Assembly: GCF_000974785.1 (NCBI RefSeq)
Contig: NZ_BBWV01000004.1
Coordinates: 62,001-126,000, forward strand
From: Flavihumibacter petaseus NBRC 106054
Lineage (GTDB): Bacteria > Bacteroidota > Bacteroidia > Chitinophagales > Chitinophagaceae
Direction: 5' to 3'
Length of the DNA stretch: 64,000 bases
Positions 63,297 to 64,000 of this stretch are shown in pieces. How positions within the stretch are numbered: position 1 is the first letter of the stretch; every line of letters begins with the position of its first letter. Both the position numbers and the translations under genes were made by a program. The notes under the pieces are model-generated. The model did not search any database. It was not told the origin of the DNA and saw nothing but the letters and a program-made list of their open reading frames with translations.

Positions 63297-64000
63297 GGTG
63301 TCAAGTTAGTTGTTGTCTGTTTATCATTCTGTTTCCCCGCCAGTTTCCTTACCAGCCAGGGCAATGTCAGCCCCTGGCCCAGCAAAGTAATCAGCACTAC
63401 GGCGACTGATATGAAAATAATGGCATTTCGCTGGGGAAACGCTGTACCATCAGTCAGCGTTAATGGCAAACCGATAGCGATCGCCAGTGATACAATACCC
63501 CGCATACCTGACCAGCTGACGATCAGGCTTGTCCGTATATCCAGCAATGCCTCTTCCTTCACCCGCTTGTGCTGCCTGACAAATGCGCGTTCGAGGTTCA
63601 CCTGCTGAAGAAATACTCTCGCCATACGCATCAGGAGGGCTGCCAGGGTAATGATGACGGCATATCCGATATAGGGAACTATAAGCCTTTCATCCAGAGT
63701 TTGCACGATATAGGGAAATTGAAGCCCGATCAAAAGGAATATCAGGCCGTTCAGCAGGTAGATCATCACACTCCAGAAATTGCGGGATTGTTGCTTGAGG
63801 TGTTCCGGAAATACTTTTCTGCTGAGATGCCCCATGCTTAACCCCAAAACAACAACTGCAAGCACGCCGGATACCTGGAACGCTTCAGCAAACAGGTAGG
63901 TAATAAAGGGGATCAGTAAAATAAAACTGATGATTACGAGATTGTTTCGGGGAAACTGCCTTAATACCAGGCCAAACAGGCGTCCCATTACAAGGCCCAC
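63293..64000 (-). CDS. Cation:proton antiporter, CPA1 type (N-terminal part outside window)
   Basis: The C-terminal 235 residues of a CPA1/NhaP-type sodium-proton antiporter; the open frame continues past the window end. Several membrane helices are present, including a discontinuous GVLAVVVLGLSMG helix. The conserved SWSGMRGIVSLAIAIGLPLTLTDG segment (family pattern GMRGxVSLA) lies at about residues 162-182 of the visible part. It is coupled by ATGA to uxaC, a neighbour not expected from function. Confidence 0.85.
   Translation of the reverse strand: MGLVMGRLFGLVLRQFPRNNLVIISFILLIPFITYLFAEAFQVSGVLAVVVLGLSMGHLSRKVFPEHLKQQSRNFWSVMIYLLNGLIFLLIGLQFPYIVQTLDERLIVPYIGYAVIITLAALLMRMARVFLQQVNLERAFVRQHKRVKEEALLDIRTSLIVSWSGMRGIVSLAIAIGLPLTLTDGTAFPQRNAIIFISVAVVLITLLGQGLTLPWLVRKLAGKQNDKQTTTNLTP

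Noticed and set aside
1-64000. tRNA, rRNA, CRISPR, transposase and prophage genes.
   Set aside because: Intergenic regions were read for cloverleaf T-loop signatures, regularly spaced repeats and transposase motifs; none were seen. Very small or divergent RNA genes could have been missed by eye.

Overview
The window looks like a chromosomal segment of a member of the Bacteroidota, most likely the family Chitinophagaceae (inference). Supporting signs are promoters of the TTTG-N19/21-TAnnTTTG type, few Shine-Dalgarno sequences, an OmpA-family glycine-zipper lipoprotein, outer-membrane barrels ending in F, DUF2961/GH172 and DUF3999/DUF2339 genes, and NirBD/NarK assimilatory nitrate genes with a Crp/Fnr regulator. 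Base composition is near 50% GC and coding density is high. I saw no rRNA, tRNA, CRISPR array, transposase or prophage gene, so this is mostly core genome with a few accessory operons.

Layout. 1-1863: end of deoC, a SPOR-domain protein and an M20 amidohydrolase. 1873-4644 (minus): a four-gene ABC-transporter/GntR operon with a clear promoter and a palindromic operator ahead of it. 4748-9949 (plus): malic enzyme MaeB, the lipid-transport pair mlaE/mlaF split by an inverted-repeat element, and sucD. 10268-16384: a 2038-residue alpha-2-macroglobulin with a thioester motif. 16491-20946: a GH172-like enzyme, an FAD oxidoreductase, a small membrane protein, a MOSC protein, a SelW-like protein and mobA.

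20943-33827 is an assimilatory nitrate island. On the minus strand, in transcription order: nirB, nirD, an outer-membrane porin, narK, a single-chain nitrate reductase carrying its own FAD and BFD-type modules, a nitrate-reductase-associated protein, and a siroheme-reductase-like protein fused to rubredoxin. Divergently lie cobA (siroheme synthesis) and a Crp/Fnr regulator with a cysteine cluster. Nearby mobA supplies the molybdenum cofactor, so uptake, both reduction steps, cofactor synthesis and probable control are together.

33836-35632: two tandem MtfA-type metallopeptidases. 35703-43211 (plus): aspS and a small membrane protein, then, after a terminator, an ATP-grasp / alpha-E / transglutaminase trio followed by rarA and a GNAT enzyme. 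The trio is a conserved but functionally undefined peptide-modification system and is one of the most interesting parts. 43331-48644: an outer-membrane barrel, a small secreted protein, uvrA (minus) and an OmpA-like lipoprotein. 48670-51461: a SAM-I riboswitch with terminator controlling a trans-sulfuration enzyme and homoserine dehydrogenase. 51501-52661: an AI-2E family permease whose 3' end overlaps the opposing DUF3999 gene.

52548-64000 (minus) is a chain of closely spaced genes: a CPA1 antiporter (cut by the window end), uxaC, kdgK, eda and an ExuT-like transporter for hexuronate use, then an NTF2-like protein, a NupG-like permease, a Gfo/Idh/MocA oxidoreductase, DUF2339 and DUF3999. All function calls rest on motifs and recognised family resemblance; no database search was run.
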